Of a DNA stretch of 64,000 nt, positions 18,855-29,130 are shown in pieces; within the stretch, counting starts at the first letter, position 1; each line of letters starts with the position of its first letter. The stretch is from contig CAVQBN010000004.1 in assembly GCA_963710735.1 (NCBI GenBank), positions 1 through 64,000 on the forward strand, in the 5' to 3' direction. A program made the position numbers and the translations under genes. This stretch comes from FEN-1297 sp963710735. GTDB lineage: Bacteria; Bacteroidota; Ignavibacteria; Ignavibacteriales; Ignavibacteriaceae. Under the pieces are notes generated by a model, which saw only the letters and a list, made by a program, of their open reading frames with translations, was not told the origin of the DNA and searched no databases.

Positions 18855-19002
18855 CGACAGTTAATTTTAGCTTTCCATATCTTAAAAGTTGAATTGTTGG
18901 ATTTAAACTTTTATTTGCAAATTCTCCTCTTTAGCTTAAATTATACTTATTTGTGCTGATCTCGTACACCTAAAAATTGGAATAACATTTGGCAAAATGA
19001 AT
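18855..19002 (+). repeat. Copy C of the degenerate intergenic repeat
   Basis: It begins GACAGTTAATTTTAG and includes a core at 18953-18967 (GTGCTGATCTCGTAC) and the right end CTAAAAATTGGAATAACATT then TGGCAAAATGAATT, which matches copy B nearly base for base. It lies about 190 bases upstream of the regulator, so B and C flank the Ehr operon as direct repeats. The rest of the gap 18721-19400 shows only the terminator at 19342. Confidence 0.55.
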
Positions 19003-19341
19003 TGATTAAATGAAGGCAGCATGAAAGTATTAGGCATTTCTTTTTCGTGTATTTATCATATTGCTTCAACATAGAATTAAGAGGTTTCAAATGTGCGGAC
19101 TTTTCGAAACTAAACCATCTGCGAAACCAATAGGATGCCGGCAATATTAAAAATTAAAGAAGGAATAAATTATCCGGGGATGATGCTGATACAAATCAAA
19201 AAAAATGAGTATCATATACTGGAAAGATGGATATGGAACCGGCTTCCATCTAATTATTTAAATCTTATATATGGTGTACTTTAGGGAGGCCTCTCCTAAT
19301 CCGCCATTAGCTGACTCCCACATTGCATTACCGAATCAAAA

Positions 19342-19378
19342 AAAAGCAGCATCAAAAACTAAACTTGATACTGCTTTT
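19342..19378 (-). terminator. Rho-independent terminator
   Basis: AAAAGCAGCATCAA pairs with TTGATACTGCTTTT with one mismatch. On the minus strand the stem is followed by a T-run, and it sits 22 bases after the DUF6600-like gene. Confidence 0.75.
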
Positions 19379-19400
19379 AATTTAATAGAAGAGCTTATTA

Positions 19401-20603
19401 TTATCTTCGTCTTACATCTTTAGATTCACGTTTATCATTTCTATTGTTGTTGCTTCTGTTTTCTCTTCTTGGTTCAGGCGCTCGCTTAACTTGATTTTCT
19501 CTTCTTTGTTCAGGCACGCGCCTTACCTGATTTTCTCTTTTTACTTCATTCCGCACTTCTCTCTTCTGCACATTTTTTTCCGCTCTGTTGTATCCGGAAT
19601 TTCGATTTGGCTCTTTCCTAATTGATGGAGCATCCGATCTTTTAGGCTGAGGTCTAACATTCCTTTGGTTATCCCTTGGCGCAGCTTCACGATTCGGCCT
19701 ATTTATATTATTCTGATTTCTAACATCATTGTTCCGCTGGGTATTTACATCTCTTCTGAATCCTGTGTTTTTACCAATTTCAACTCTGGACATATCCAGG
19801 GAAGAAGATCTAGTTCCTCTTCTAATATCCTGGTTTCTAAAATTTTCCCGGGAAATTTGGTCTCTTGGTGGAATATATGCTCTAACAACATCGCCTCTTC
19901 CGAATCCGGAATTTCTCGGATTATCAACTCTTTCAATTGATCGTTCTGCAATGCGGCTTCCGCTTCTCTGCCTAACATAATCAACATCTACTCCTCTGTT
20001 TATAACTCTTCCGTTTGAATATCCGTAATTTGTCCTAAACCTTGTAACAGAATAGATTCTGTATTTATCTCTTTCCGGAGCAAAATAATTATATACATGG
20101 GAATCGCACATATATCTGTACCTGACAAAATGCCAATACCGGTAAGGAGTTACATAATCATGAGTGAAATGAATACCAATACCAATTGAAAATGAAGCGT
20201 ATGGAGGTAATGGCGACCAGCCGATATAATCATTATCATACCGCCACTGTACCCAGGCAGGTGCCCAAACATCATCAGGAACCCAAATCCAGCCGTAATA
20301 ATTATCAAAATACCATCTGCCGTAATGAAAAACTATATAACCGAAAGGATCATAGGAATCCCAGTACCAGCCATCGTTAGTCCAGATCCATTGTCCGTTC
20401 CGATATGGAGCCCAGCCAACCTGTAAATGCATCGGACGCCAAACAACAACTCCGCCGTCTAATTCAATCCAGGTTCCGTATGGTGACAACGCAGAATAAA
20501 ATATTCCGCCTCCGTCATTAGGATAATTCATTGATGTTGCAGCGTTTATTTTTATTACTGAACTTAAAACTACCGCAATTACTATAATCAATATTCGTTT
20601 CAT
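19401..20603 (-). CDS. DUF6600-like secreted protein with Arg/Asn-rich tail
   Basis: A signal peptide (ILIIVIAVVLSSVIKINA) is followed by a tryptophan- and tyrosine-rich domain, residues ~25-165, built of repeated motifs such as GWAPYRNGQWIWTNDGWYW, YGRWYFDNYYGWIW and VQWRYDNDYIGWSPLPP, typical of DUF6600-like exported proteins. The C-terminal 200 residues are low-complexity, rich in Arg, Asn and Glu, with a short repeat (RRENQVKRAPEPRRENR). It is probably periplasmic or surface-associated with a basic tail; function unknown. The start at ATG 20603 follows GAGG at 7 bases and is preferred to the upstream GTG at 20615. Confidence 0.75.
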   Translation of the reverse strand: MKRILIIVIAVVLSSVIKINAATSMNYPNDGGGIFYSALSPYGTWIELDGGVVVWRPMHLQVGWAPYRNGQWIWTNDGWYWDSYDPFGYIVFHYGRWYFDNYYGWIWVPDDVWAPAWVQWRYDNDYIGWSPLPPYASFSIGIGIHFTHDYVTPYRYWHFVRYRYMCDSHVYNYFAPERDKYRIYSVTRFRTNYGYSNGRVINRGVDVDYVRQRSGSRIAERSIERVDNPRNSGFGRGDVVRAYIPPRDQISRENFRNQDIRRGTRSSSLDMSRVEIGKNTGFRRDVNTQRNNDVRNQNNINRPNREAAPRDNQRNVRPQPKRSDAPSIRKEPNRNSGYNRAEKNVQKREVRNEVKRENQVRRVPEQRRENQVKRAPEPRRENRSNNNRNDKRESKDVRRR

Positions 20604-20771
20604 TTTACACCTCACACTGTTTTCATTTATTACTTAACAACATAGATGCCAGTAAATTTTAAGTAATAACGAAGGTTTTTAACCGTTTTAGAACTAATCA
20701 TGTTTATTTTAATGAACACTTGATAAGTTATATTGTACACAATAAAGTTAAAAGAAATAACCGGGCTTTAT

Positions 20772-21905
20772 TTATCTTTTAATTCTTCTCTGTTTCCAAT
20801 AGAAATTCCCAAACACACCGGAAAATCCGGCAATTATTATATAAGGTATCTGCAAAAATTCGGCAATGGGGAAAATTTTCATAACATTATTTAGGGACAG
20901 TAATATCTTTCCCTTTTTCACAATTTTATATTCCAGCAAGTATTTCAGCGCAATGCTTAAAATGAATAAAATTAAATAATTTAGAGAAACAAATAGAGAT
21001 AACGCTAATTGAGAAATTAATCCTACATAAAAAAAATAAATTAAGATTAATTTAAAGACCAACATTTTATTTCCATAAAACAAGCCCTTGCTTGCCCATC
21101 TTTTTCTTTGATTATAAAACTGCGTTAAGTCAGAGTTTGAAGAAGTTTTAACCACAGCTTCATGATCCCAGCAAAATTTTATTTCAAAATCTGTTTCCCG
21201 CCGGATCTTCTGCATTAAAAGTTCATCATCACCTGATGACAATTTTACCTTGTCGTTAAATCCCCCTACTTCAATAAAAGTTTTTTTTCTATAAGCAATG
21301 TTTGCTGCATTACAAATTACCGGTTTGTTAATGCCGATTAATCCTGCCCCAGTTAAAACCAATCCGGCAAATTCCAATTTTTGAATTTTTGAAAATAAAC
21401 TTGGGGTGTCCATAAATTCAACTGGCCCGGAGACAAACCCGGTTTTTTTGTCCATGCATTGGAGAAGAGTTTTTAACCAATTTCTGGAATGAATACAGTC
21501 GGCATCGGTTGTAACAATTATATCGCCTTTACTATTTTCAATTCCGTACTTAATTGCTCTTTTCTTGTTTGCGTTTTCTACATAATCGGCAGGCACATTT
21601 AATACTTTTACATTATCAACTTTCTCGGTTAATAATAATTTTTGAAGAGAATCGTCTTCTGAAAAATCATTAACAAATAAAATTTCAAATTTATCTTTTG
21701 GATAATCTTGTTCACTTAAGCTTTTTAAGCTTGTTAAAATATTTTCCGATTCATTTCTAAACGGAACAATAATAGAAACAAAATCACTGCTGGTTTTTCC
21801 AATACAAGGTTTTAATTTTTTTAATCCGCTTAAAACGGTTTTCAGAAAAAACAAATAATTAAATAGAAGGATTACAAAAAGAATGGATAAAAAAATATTA
21901 ACCAT
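20772..21905 (-). CDS. Family 2 glycosyltransferase
   Basis: An N-terminal membrane segment, then a GT-A domain: VSIIVPFRNESENI, TTDADCIHS (the metal-binding DxD-like site), SGDDELLMQKI and QRKRW (the acceptor-site QxxRW-type motif), then two or three C-terminal helices. It transfers sugar from a nucleotide donor at the inner membrane; the product is unknown. The ATG at 21905 overlaps the end of the upstream flippase-like gene by 8 bases, suggesting one lipid- or polysaccharide-linked pathway. Confidence 0.82.
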   Translation of the reverse strand: MVNIFLSILFVILLFNYLFFLKTVLSGLKKLKPCIGKTSSDFVSIIVPFRNESENILTSLKSLSEQDYPKDKFEILFVNDFSEDDSLQKLLLTEKVDNVKVLNVPADYVENANKKRAIKYGIENSKGDIIVTTDADCIHSRNWLKTLLQCMDKKTGFVSGPVEFMDTPSLFSKIQKLEFAGLVLTGAGLIGINKPVICNAANIAYRKKTFIEVGGFNDKVKLSSGDDELLMQKIRRETDFEIKFCWDHEAVVKTSSNSDLTQFYNQRKRWASKGLFYGNKMLVFKLILIYFFYVGLISQLALSLFVSLNYLILFILSIALKYLLEYKIVKKGKILLSLNNVMKIFPIAEFLQIPYIIIAGFSGVFGNFYWKQRRIKR

Positions 21906-22905
21906 TGCTTCTCTTAAATAATAAGACAAAACCGATTAAAGCGGGAAATAAAACATTTATAAAAAAGAGAAAAATAGCCGCATCAAAAGCGACAAAATTA
22001 GGTTCACCCATTTTGGATAGGAAAAATATTGAAGCACCTTCCCTGATACCTATTTCCGCAAATGAAATTGAAGGGATTATGCTTTTTACGAACATAACTA
22101 AATTACCGGCCCAAAAATAATCTAAGAATCTGAAATTTAAAGAGAATGCTGCAACTAAAATCGAGAACTGAGTCAAAATACACAGATAAAACAAAATCGA
22201 AATACCTGTCATTTGTAAGATAAATTTCTTCTGTAAGTTTTTTAGCATTTTGAAACTACCGCGAACTGATTCTTTTTTAATTAACGATTTAATAAAACTG
22301 AAAAATGAATTATCCCAATATTTTTGTTTAATGAACATTTGAGTCAATAAATAAAAAATCATAATAATTGCAGCAAATAAAATAACAGCAAAATAAAAAT
22401 TCATCCCGTAATAAAAGTACAAAAAAGGCAGACAACTGATTGAGCCGAAGAAAACTAATATTATCATTGGAAATATTTTATCAATAAAAGTTGCCACCGA
22501 TACTTTTAAAATTGGTTTTTCTCTAAATTGAATTGCCCGACCAAAATACTCGCCTACCCTAACCGGGGTAAATACTCCGCCTGATAAACCGTAAAAAAGT
22601 GAAAGGACTATTTTTTTCTTATTTGATTCGTTAAGTAACGATTTACATGTTAATTCCCATTTCCAATACTGAAGATATAAATTTACGAAAGTAAGTAAGA
22701 ATGCTAATATTAAAAGGAAAATATTTGCGCTTTGGATTGCAAGAAAAATATCGGAAATGTTAACATGCAGAATTATAAATAAAATAAGTCCGGCAGCTAT
22801 AAAAATTCTTATTAAATTATAAACAATTTTCTTGCCGGCAGAGGTTGCCGCATTATTGTTTTTTGAAACTTCTTTTTCGTTAATCACCGAGCGTGTTAAA
22901 TGCAA
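21898..22905 (-). CDS. Lysylphosphatidylglycerol synthase TM-region/UPF0104-like membrane protein
   Basis: A polytopic membrane protein of about eight helices with UPF0104 features: YWKWELTCKSLL, the loop GLSGGVFTPVRVGEYFGRA and the helix end SIPSISFAEIGIREGASIFFL. The family includes flippase-like partners of glycosyltransferases and MprF-type membrane domains; the catalytic MprF domain is absent. It is co-transcribed with the glycosyltransferase. The start codon in frame is TTG and is uncertain. Confidence 0.78.
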   Translation of the reverse strand: MHLTRSVINEKEVSKNNNAATSAGKKIVYNLIRIFIAAGLILFIILHVNISDIFLAIQSANIFLLILAFLLTFVNLYLQYWKWELTCKSLLNESNKKKIVLSLFYGLSGGVFTPVRVGEYFGRAIQFREKPILKVSVATFIDKIFPMIILVFFGSISCLPFLYFYYGMNFYFAVILFAAIIMIFYLLTQMFIKQKYWDNSFFSFIKSLIKKESVRGSFKMLKNLQKKFILQMTGISILFYLCILTQFSILVAAFSLNFRFLDYFWAGNLVMFVKSIIPSISFAEIGIREGASIFFLSKMGEPNFVAFDAAIFLFFINVLFPALIGFVLLFKRSNG

Positions 22906-22969
22906 TGATTATTCGCTTTCTAAAACAAAATTAAAGTTATGCCAGACTAGAAATTTATTAAAATGATTT

Positions 22970-23857
22970 TTATATGAAGTCAAACATAAAACCAACACCG
23001 AACCTTGATACTCTTTGAGTAAAATATTGGTTAAACACATCGCCGCCGTTATAATATGAAGTATATATAACTACTCCTTTACCATTCCAATTACCGAATT
23101 TAACTCCAAACATATAAGTTTGATTTACTATATACTTCGGTATTCCTTTTATGTCTAAATCGACGGCAATAAACAAACTTTCATCTCTGTTGAGAAATTT
23201 TCCAAATAAATTAGGAGCGGAATATTCCATCCCGGCTTTGTACATATATTTTTTTAATTTTTTAAACTTCGTCTGCATTCCGGTGGACATAGCCACACCG
23301 CTGTAATATCGAATCTTGGACGAATTTATGTTTTGTTCGTTTGCAAATAATAATTCAGCATAATTATTACCGTATGCAACCGGTTCCTGATTATTAATCC
23401 AAACATGATTAGAATCATCCCAATGTCCATCTACTAAATGTGAACTGTTGTGAATATACCTGAATCTTGTATAAAATTTTCCACAATCATATTGCTTAGA
23501 ATAATTTAAATAACCGCCGAAGAATCCATCTAAGGCATCAATCTGCAAGCGGTATTTTAAATAAGAAGTAACATAAGCATAAGCCATAAATTCGGCTCCG
23601 ACAGTAATTTTACTTTTTTCAGTGTTAAAATTAAACCCAAAGATATCAACTGCATTGCCTATATCAACTTTTAAATCGGAAGTAGCCGAATAATAAAGCA
23701 GGCCCATTCTCGGCTCATCAACTCCGGCTTTTAACGGCATAAAATCAATTCCTTTTGGAAGGAAAATAAATTGGAATGATGAATCATTTTTTGTCTGGGA
23801 ATAAGAGTTTTGAGTTATAAAGGTAGTTAAAAATAGTAAAAACAGTAATTTTCGCAT
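22970..23857 (-). CDS. Outer-membrane DUF1207-like beta-barrel protein
   Basis: A clear signal peptide (LLFLLFLTTFITQNSYSQ) and then alternating aromatic/polar strands to the end, finishing FGVGFMFDFI with a terminal hydrophobic pattern typical of outer-membrane barrels. The stretch FLPKGIDFMPLKAGVDEPRMG resembles the DUF1207 family start. Function unknown. It lies 40 bases from the flippase-like gene's unstable start region, on the same strand. Confidence 0.6.
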   Translation of the reverse strand: MRKLLFLLFLTTFITQNSYSQTKNDSSFQFIFLPKGIDFMPLKAGVDEPRMGLLYYSATSDLKVDIGNAVDIFGFNFNTEKSKITVGAEFMAYAYVTSYLKYRLQIDALDGFFGGYLNYSKQYDCGKFYTRFRYIHNSSHLVDGHWDDSNHVWINNQEPVAYGNNYAELLFANEQNINSSKIRYYSGVAMSTGMQTKFKKLKKYMYKAGMEYSAPNLFGKFLNRDESLFIAVDLDIKGIPKYIVNQTYMFGVKFGNWNGKGVVIYTSYYNGGDVFNQYFTQRVSRFGVGFMFDFI

Positions 23858-24154
23858 ATCAAATCTTCAAATAATTGGATATAATTTTCTATCATTTAGT
23901 TTCTTTTACAAAGATAATATTCATTCATCAATTTTACTTCATATCAATTGTAGATTAATTGAAATTTCTTATTTCTATTAAATCAAATATGGTATTTATA
24001 CATTTTTAATTTCAATAAAGAATTGATCAAATTCTTATGTGATTTATATAACTTTAAAACACACCGTCTAATCCTTTTTATTTCAATCGATTATTGTTAA
24101 GAATTTTTCTTTTTCTTACCTTTCGTTATAAAAATTACCACAAGTGGAGCGGAC

Positions 24155-25780
24155 ATGTATATAAGTTTTAGTGAAATACCAGGAAACCATAATCTTTTTC
24201 TGGATTACCTCTATGAATTCGAGAATGTTAAAAACTTCTATAAAACTGATTTCCGCAATAAAGAAGAATATTTTAAAATCTTTAAAAAAGTATCCGATTC
24301 ACATGTTGAATTTAGAGATCAATTATCTTCAATTCTGAATGACCAGTATCGAAATTTTAACCCATCGACTAAAACGCAGAAGAATATTTCTGCATTAAAA
24401 GACAAAAAGACACTTGCAGTGGTAACAGGCCAGCAGCTTGGAATAATCGGCGGACCGCTGTATACTTTTTATAAGATTATGACTGCAATTAAACTCAGCT
24501 CATTTCTTTCGGAACGTTACGACGATTATCATTTTGTTCCGGTATTTTGGCTTGAAGGAGATGACCACGATTTTAATGAGGTAAGGGAGTTAAATCTTAT
24601 AAATGATAATAACGAAGTTATAAAAGTTGCATACGGCGAGGAAGTTTTAGATGATGAAAATAAAGGCAGCGTCGGCAACCTAGTTTTTAATGATATGTTA
24701 AATAGTTTTTATGCCGATTTAGAAAAAAATATTCGTGAAACAGAATTTACGCCTCTATTACTTGAAAAGATAAAATCATTTTATACTTCCGGCAAAACAT
24801 TTATGCAGGCATTTAAAGAATTAATTTTCTGGTTATTTGATGAATACGGGTTGGTAATTTTTGATCCAAAAGATAAGAGGCTGAAAGAACAATTAAAACC
24901 TATTTTCAAAAAGGAAATAACGGACTTTAGACAGCATACTGAAAAACTTGTTAAGGTTAGTGCACAGCTTGAAGAAGTATATCATGCTCAAGTAAAAGTA
25001 AGGCCGGTAAATTTATTTTACAGCAATGAAGAGGGACGATTTTTGATTGAGCCGGTTGAAAATGAGTTTAGATTAAGAAGAAAAAGGAAAAAATTCACTT
25101 ATGATGAATTGATTGATTTAATTGATAAAGAGCCTGAATGTTTCAGTCCGAATGTTTTGTTAAGGCCAATTTGCCAGGATTACATTTTGCCTACAGCTTT
25201 TTATGTCGGAGGACCGAGTGAAATTTCCTACTTTGCACAAGTTATGCCGCTCTACGACTTTTACAAAATAGAAGCTCCAATTATCTATCCAAGATCTTCT
25301 GCAACTATTATTGAAAAGAATATTTCTTCAATTATCGAAAAGTACGATATAGATTTGGCTGAACTGTTTGTTGATCCTGAAAAATTAAAACAGAAAGTAA
25401 TTGATTCAATTTCAAATGTCTCTGTGGAAGAAACCTTTAACACGGCATCCAACCAGATTGAAATTGCATTTGATCAATTGAAAGAGAAATTGTTCGAATT
25501 TGATAAGACTATCAGCGATACAAGTTCAAAGTATAAACAAAAGATATTCCATCACCTGGATGAGTTAAAAGACAAAGCGGCGGATGCACAAAAAAGGAAG
25601 CATGAAATCACTTTGAGGCAGATTGATAAAATATCCAGCGCTGTTTTCCCTAATTCTAACCTTCAGGAGAGAGAGATAAACTTTCTTTACTATGCCAACA
25701 AATACAGCGTCGATGTTATCAAAAAAATATTTGATGAACTGACAATTAATAAATTCGAACATCAGATTATAAGTCTGTAA
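24155..25780 (+). CDS. bshC: Bacillithiol synthase BshC (cysteine-adding enzyme)
   Basis: Full length (541 aa; family ~540). The diagnostic core VVTGQQLGIIGGPLYTFYKIMTAIKL is followed by HFVPVFWLEGDDHDFNEV and FYVGGPSEISYFAQ; the C-terminal half is a long coiled coil. BshC adds cysteine to glucosaminyl-malate in the last step of bacillithiol synthesis, so this organism probably uses bacillithiol as its low-molecular-weight thiol. bshA and bshB are not in the window. Monocistronic; the upstream gap of 297 bases shows nothing distinct. Confidence 0.92.
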   Translation: MYISFSEIPGNHNLFLDYLYEFENVKNFYKTDFRNKEEYFKIFKKVSDSHVEFRDQLSSILNDQYRNFNPSTKTQKNISALKDKKTLAVVTGQQLGIIGGPLYTFYKIMTAIKLSSFLSERYDDYHFVPVFWLEGDDHDFNEVRELNLINDNNEVIKVAYGEEVLDDENKGSVGNLVFNDMLNSFYADLEKNIRETEFTPLLLEKIKSFYTSGKTFMQAFKELIFWLFDEYGLVIFDPKDKRLKEQLKPIFKKEITDFRQHTEKLVKVSAQLEEVYHAQVKVRPVNLFYSNEEGRFLIEPVENEFRLRRKRKKFTYDELIDLIDKEPECFSPNVLLRPICQDYILPTAFYVGGPSEISYFAQVMPLYDFYKIEAPIIYPRSSATIIEKNISSIIEKYDIDLAELFVDPEKLKQKVIDSISNVSVEETFNTASNQIEIAFDQLKEKLFEFDKTISDTSSKYKQKIFHHLDELKDKAADAQKRKHEITLRQIDKISSAVFPNSNLQEREINFLYYANKYSVDVIKKIFDELTINKFEHQIISL

Positions 25781-25853
25781 ATCTAGATTTATAATGTGAA
25801 GAGACTAAAATCGGCATAGAAACATTTGGATGCAACAAGATTAATTAGTTGAA

Positions 25854-26961
25854 TTATCTTATCGCCTTCTCTGTTTCGAAATCAAAGAAATGGAGTTTAG
25901 TGGAATCAAACATCAAACTTCTTGATTTCCCTGCCTGGGGCATTTCTCTCGCGGGTACTCTTGCAACAAATTGTGCCTTGTCCATATTAAAATAAAGAAA
26001 GATTTCATTCCCCATTGGTTCAACAACTTCAAGAAGAACGTCTAGCTGAGAAAAATGAGGCTGCGGTGTAACATTTGGAGCATCATAAATATCTTCAGGG
26101 CGAATTCCCAAAGAAATATTTTTATTCAGATAGGACTTAAGTTTTTCTTCGTAGCCATTACCTAATTTAATTGTAAAATCTCCGCCATGTGCTCTTAAAT
26201 ACCAATCCATTATCCGCAAAAACTTTACCGTCTATAAAATTCATTGATGGGCTTCCTATAAATCCGGCAACAAATTTATTAGCGGGATAATTGTAAAGAT
26301 TAAGAGGAGTATCAATCTGGGGAATATTTCCGTCTTTCATTATTACAATTTTATCACCCATTGTCATGGCTTCAGTTTGATCGTGGGTAACATAAATCAT
26401 TGTAGCATTAAGTGTATGATGAAGCTTTGAAATCTGCGTTCTCATCTGCACACGAAGTTTTGCGTCAAGATTGCTCAACGGTTCATCAAACAAAAAGACT
26501 TTCGGTTTTCTTACAATGGCTCTTCCAACAGCTACTCTCTGCCTTTGTCCACCTGAAAGTGCTTTGGGTTTTCTGTTAAGATAATCCTCAAGTCCTAAGA
26601 TTTTTGCTGCCTCAGTTACCCTGGTTTTTATTTCATTCTTATCAAACTTTCTCAGCTTAAGCCCGAACGCCATATTTTCATAAACTGTCATATGCGGATA
26701 AAGTGCGTAATTTTGAAAAACCATTGCAATATCTCTATCCTTTGGAGAAACATCATTAACCAATTTTCCATCGATAAATAATTCTCCTTCTGTTATCTCT
26801 TCCAAACCTGCCACCATTCTTAGAGTGGTTGATTTTCCGCAGCCGGAAGGCCCCACAAGAACTACAAACTCCCGGTCGTTAATATTAATGTTCACATCTT
26901 TTACTGCAATATTTCCGCCGTCATAAACTTTGGTGACATTTTTTAATATTACTTCGGCCAT
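25854..26961 (-). CDS. MsmK/UgpC/MalK-type ABC transporter ATPase, frameshifted
   Basis: The N-terminal ATPase domain is complete: Walker A GPSGCGKST, Q-loop MVFQNYALYPH, signature LSGGQRQRVAVGRA, Walker B VFLFDEPLSNLDAKLR and H-loop YVTHD. The frame ends at 26167, but the next frame continues the C-terminal OB-fold domain (GDFTIKLGNGYEEK, SLGIRPEDIYDA). One extra base at about 26183-26192 accounts for the break. This family energises sugar importers. No permease or binding protein is adjacent, as is common for shared MsmK-type ATPases. It starts 4 bases after aroA. Confidence 0.85.
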
Positions 26962-26964
26962 ATT

Positions 26965-28246
26965 TTACCTAACTATTAGTTTTAGTTGAGAAAGAAAATT
27001 TGGATTAGAGATATTCACACAATCAAAGTTATTAACTTTTCCCCCTTGATTCAATAGAAGAGACATGATTGCGAACGCCATTGCAATTCTGTGATCTTCA
27101 AAGCTTTCGAATATAACTTTTTCATTCTTCATATTTCCGGAGACATCAAATCCATTTTCAAGTTCGTTAACTGAAAGTCCAAGTAAATTAAGATTATAAC
27201 AGATCGCTTTAATCCTATCGGTTTCTTTTCCCCTTAACTCAGCAACTTTATTTATTTTAAACGAACCTGAAGCAAAAACACCAGCAACTGTTAAAATAGG
27301 TATTTCGTCAATAATATTCGGAATAATTTCTTCTGGAATATCAACATTTTGTAATTTACTTGAATAAGCTATTATATCACCGAGATCTTCTCCGGCAATT
27401 TCTCTTTGATTTTCAATTTCTATTTTTCCGCCCATATTTTTCAAGACAGTCAAAAGACCAGTTCTTGTTCTATTAAGTGAAACATCTTTGATTCGCAAAA
27501 CAGAATTTTTAGATAGAAGCGTCAACACTATAAAAAAGGCAGCGGTAGAAATATCCGAGGGAACAATATATTCTTTTGCAACCGGATAATTTGCTTTTGA
27601 AACATAACTGATTTTTTCAATTCCCTTCTGTTCAGTCCTCAGCCCGAGCATTCTTTCTGTGTGATCTCTTGAAGGCAATTTTTCTATTACAGTAGTTTCA
27701 TCTTCACAATGCAAACCTGCCAGCAAGATTGCACTTTTTACCTGAGCACTTGCCACAGGCAATTCATAATTTATAGGTATAATTTTTTCAGCCGGAGAAA
27801 TATGTAATGGCAGTGTATAATTTTCTGTTGATTGAATCTTCCCTCCCATTTCAGAAAGTGGAGAGATAATTCTTTTCATAGGTCGTTTAGAAAGAGATGA
27901 ATCGCCGATAATAGTTGATTCAAAATCCTGTGCAATTAATATTCCGCTAATTAATCTTGTTGTGGTTCCTGAATTACCGGCATCCAATTCTTCATCCGGT
28001 TTTTTAAATCCTTTAAAACCTCTTCCGGTAACTTCTAAATAATCTCCTTTATTAACTATTTCTGAACCGAGTTTCTTAAAACAGCTTTGAGTTGATTTTA
28101 CATCTTCCCCATTCAGATAAATTATATATTTTGGAAGTCCCTTTTGCCATTGAAGAAAAAATTACCGCCCGATGAGATATTGATTTATCTCCCGGTAATT
28201 TTAATTCACCGGTTACTTTTTCTATTTTATTGAATTCCTGGATCAT
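26965..28246 (-). CDS. aroA: EPSP synthase AroA, frameshifted
   Basis: 3-phosphoshikimate 1-carboxyvinyltransferase of the shikimate pathway. The true N-terminus starts at ATG 28246 (MIQEFNKIEKVTGELKLPGD, then KSISHRAV) and breaks at 28113-28116, where one extra base interrupts NLSNGEDVKST. The second frame carries the rest: DAGNSGTTTRL, SASAQVKSAILLAGL-type sequence (VASAQVKSAILLAG), DHTERML, FEDHRIAMAFAI. All active-site blocks are present once the frame is corrected. An essential-type gene in an operon, so sequencing error is the simplest explanation. Confidence 0.88.
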
Positions 28247-28261
28247 TCTATATTATAATAA

Positions 28262-28852
28262 TTATTTGCCGCTAAAGTGATTAATCAACTGATTTAATTC
28301 TTCATCTGTAAATTCAGTTTTGCCATACATTCCTTTTTTATTCCGCTGACGAAAAGCTTCATATAAGATTACAGCCGTTGCAACAGAAACATTGAGACTT
28401 TGAACCATTCCAACCATTGGTATTAAAAATTTTTTATCCGCTAAATTCGCAGCTTCATCCGACACTCCCCTATGCTCGTTTCCCAAAACAATAGCAATTT
28501 TTTTTGTTAGATCAAGTTCATATAATGGAATTGCATCCTCACAGATTGACGAAGCGTATATTTCAAATCCTTCATTATGAAGGCTTTCATAACATAAAGG
28601 AATGGTTTTGAATTTATCTTTTTCAACCCACTTAAATGCTGAAGCAGAAGATTTTTTTCCGATCTTAGGAAATTTTTCTAATGTATAGACAAGGCTTATC
28701 CTAGAGATTCCGACTGCATCGCAGGTTCTAAATATTGCACTTACATTATGAGGATCGTGAATATTTTCTAAAACAATTCGTAATGATTTCTGCCTGGCAT
28801 TTGCCACTGAAATTATTTTCTGTTTTCTTTTTTCAGTTTTAAAAGATATCAC
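28262..28852 (-). CDS. trmH: SpoU/TrmH-family RNA 2'-O-methyltransferase
   Basis: A SPOUT-fold methyltransferase: motif 1 ENIHDPHNVSAIFRTCDAVG, motif 2 KIAIVLGNEHRGVSDEAA and motif 3 IPMVGMVQSLNVSVATAVILYEA, which form the knotted SAM site. Length 196 aa and the C-terminal tail fit TrmH (tRNA Gm18), but rRNA targets cannot be excluded. The GTG start overlaps the stop of the HicB-like gene (GTGA), indicating coupling. Confidence 0.85.
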   Translation of the reverse strand: MISFKTEKRKQKIISVANARQKSLRIVLENIHDPHNVSAIFRTCDAVGISRISLVYTLEKFPKIGKKSSASAFKWVEKDKFKTIPLCYESLHNEGFEIYASSICEDAIPLYELDLTKKIAIVLGNEHRGVSDEAANLADKKFLIPMVGMVQSLNVSVATAVILYEAFRQRNKKGMYGKTEFTDEELNQLINHFSGK

Positions 28853-29079
28853 GAATTGCTTTTATTAAAAACTAATTTGTAAATTATTTTATTCCTGCTT
28901 CCCCTGGCTTTATCAATTTTGAATTTTTTAACATCACTCTTTAGATAATAAGCAGCAAGATCCAAAATCTTTTCTATAACTGTATCTTCATCATGAGCCC
29001 AGCATTCACATCCTTTTAAGCTTGGTATTTCAGCTGTACAGCCATCATCGGATTTTATAACTACTATGTCAAGAATCAT
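28849..29079 (-). CDS. HicB-like small protein without HicA
   Basis: A 76-aa protein: MILDIVVIKSDDGCTAEIPS, then LKGCECWAHDEDTVIEKILDLAAYYL, the partial RNase-H-like fold of HicB-type antitoxins and orphan HicB-like proteins. No HicA toxin is adjacent, and the C-terminus has no clear DNA-binding domain. It is embedded in a housekeeping operon. ATG 29079 is preferred to an in-frame TTG at 29094. Confidence 0.6.
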   Translation of the reverse strand: MILDIVVIKSDDGCTAEIPSLKGCECWAHDEDTVIEKILDLAAYYLKSDVKKFKIDKARGSRNKIIYKLVFNKSNS

Positions 29080-29130
29080 AAAAGGCCCATCCAAAACCCT
29101 TCCCGAATAGAAGTGCTTCCAAGGACATAA

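Noticed and set aside
18947..19144. 65-codon ORF in the gap upstream of the regulator
   Set aside because: It overlaps repeat copy C, has no ribosome-binding site and no protein-like pattern.
28849..29079. HicAB toxin-antitoxin locus
   Set aside because: No HicA-like ORF on either side; only a HicB-like protein is present.
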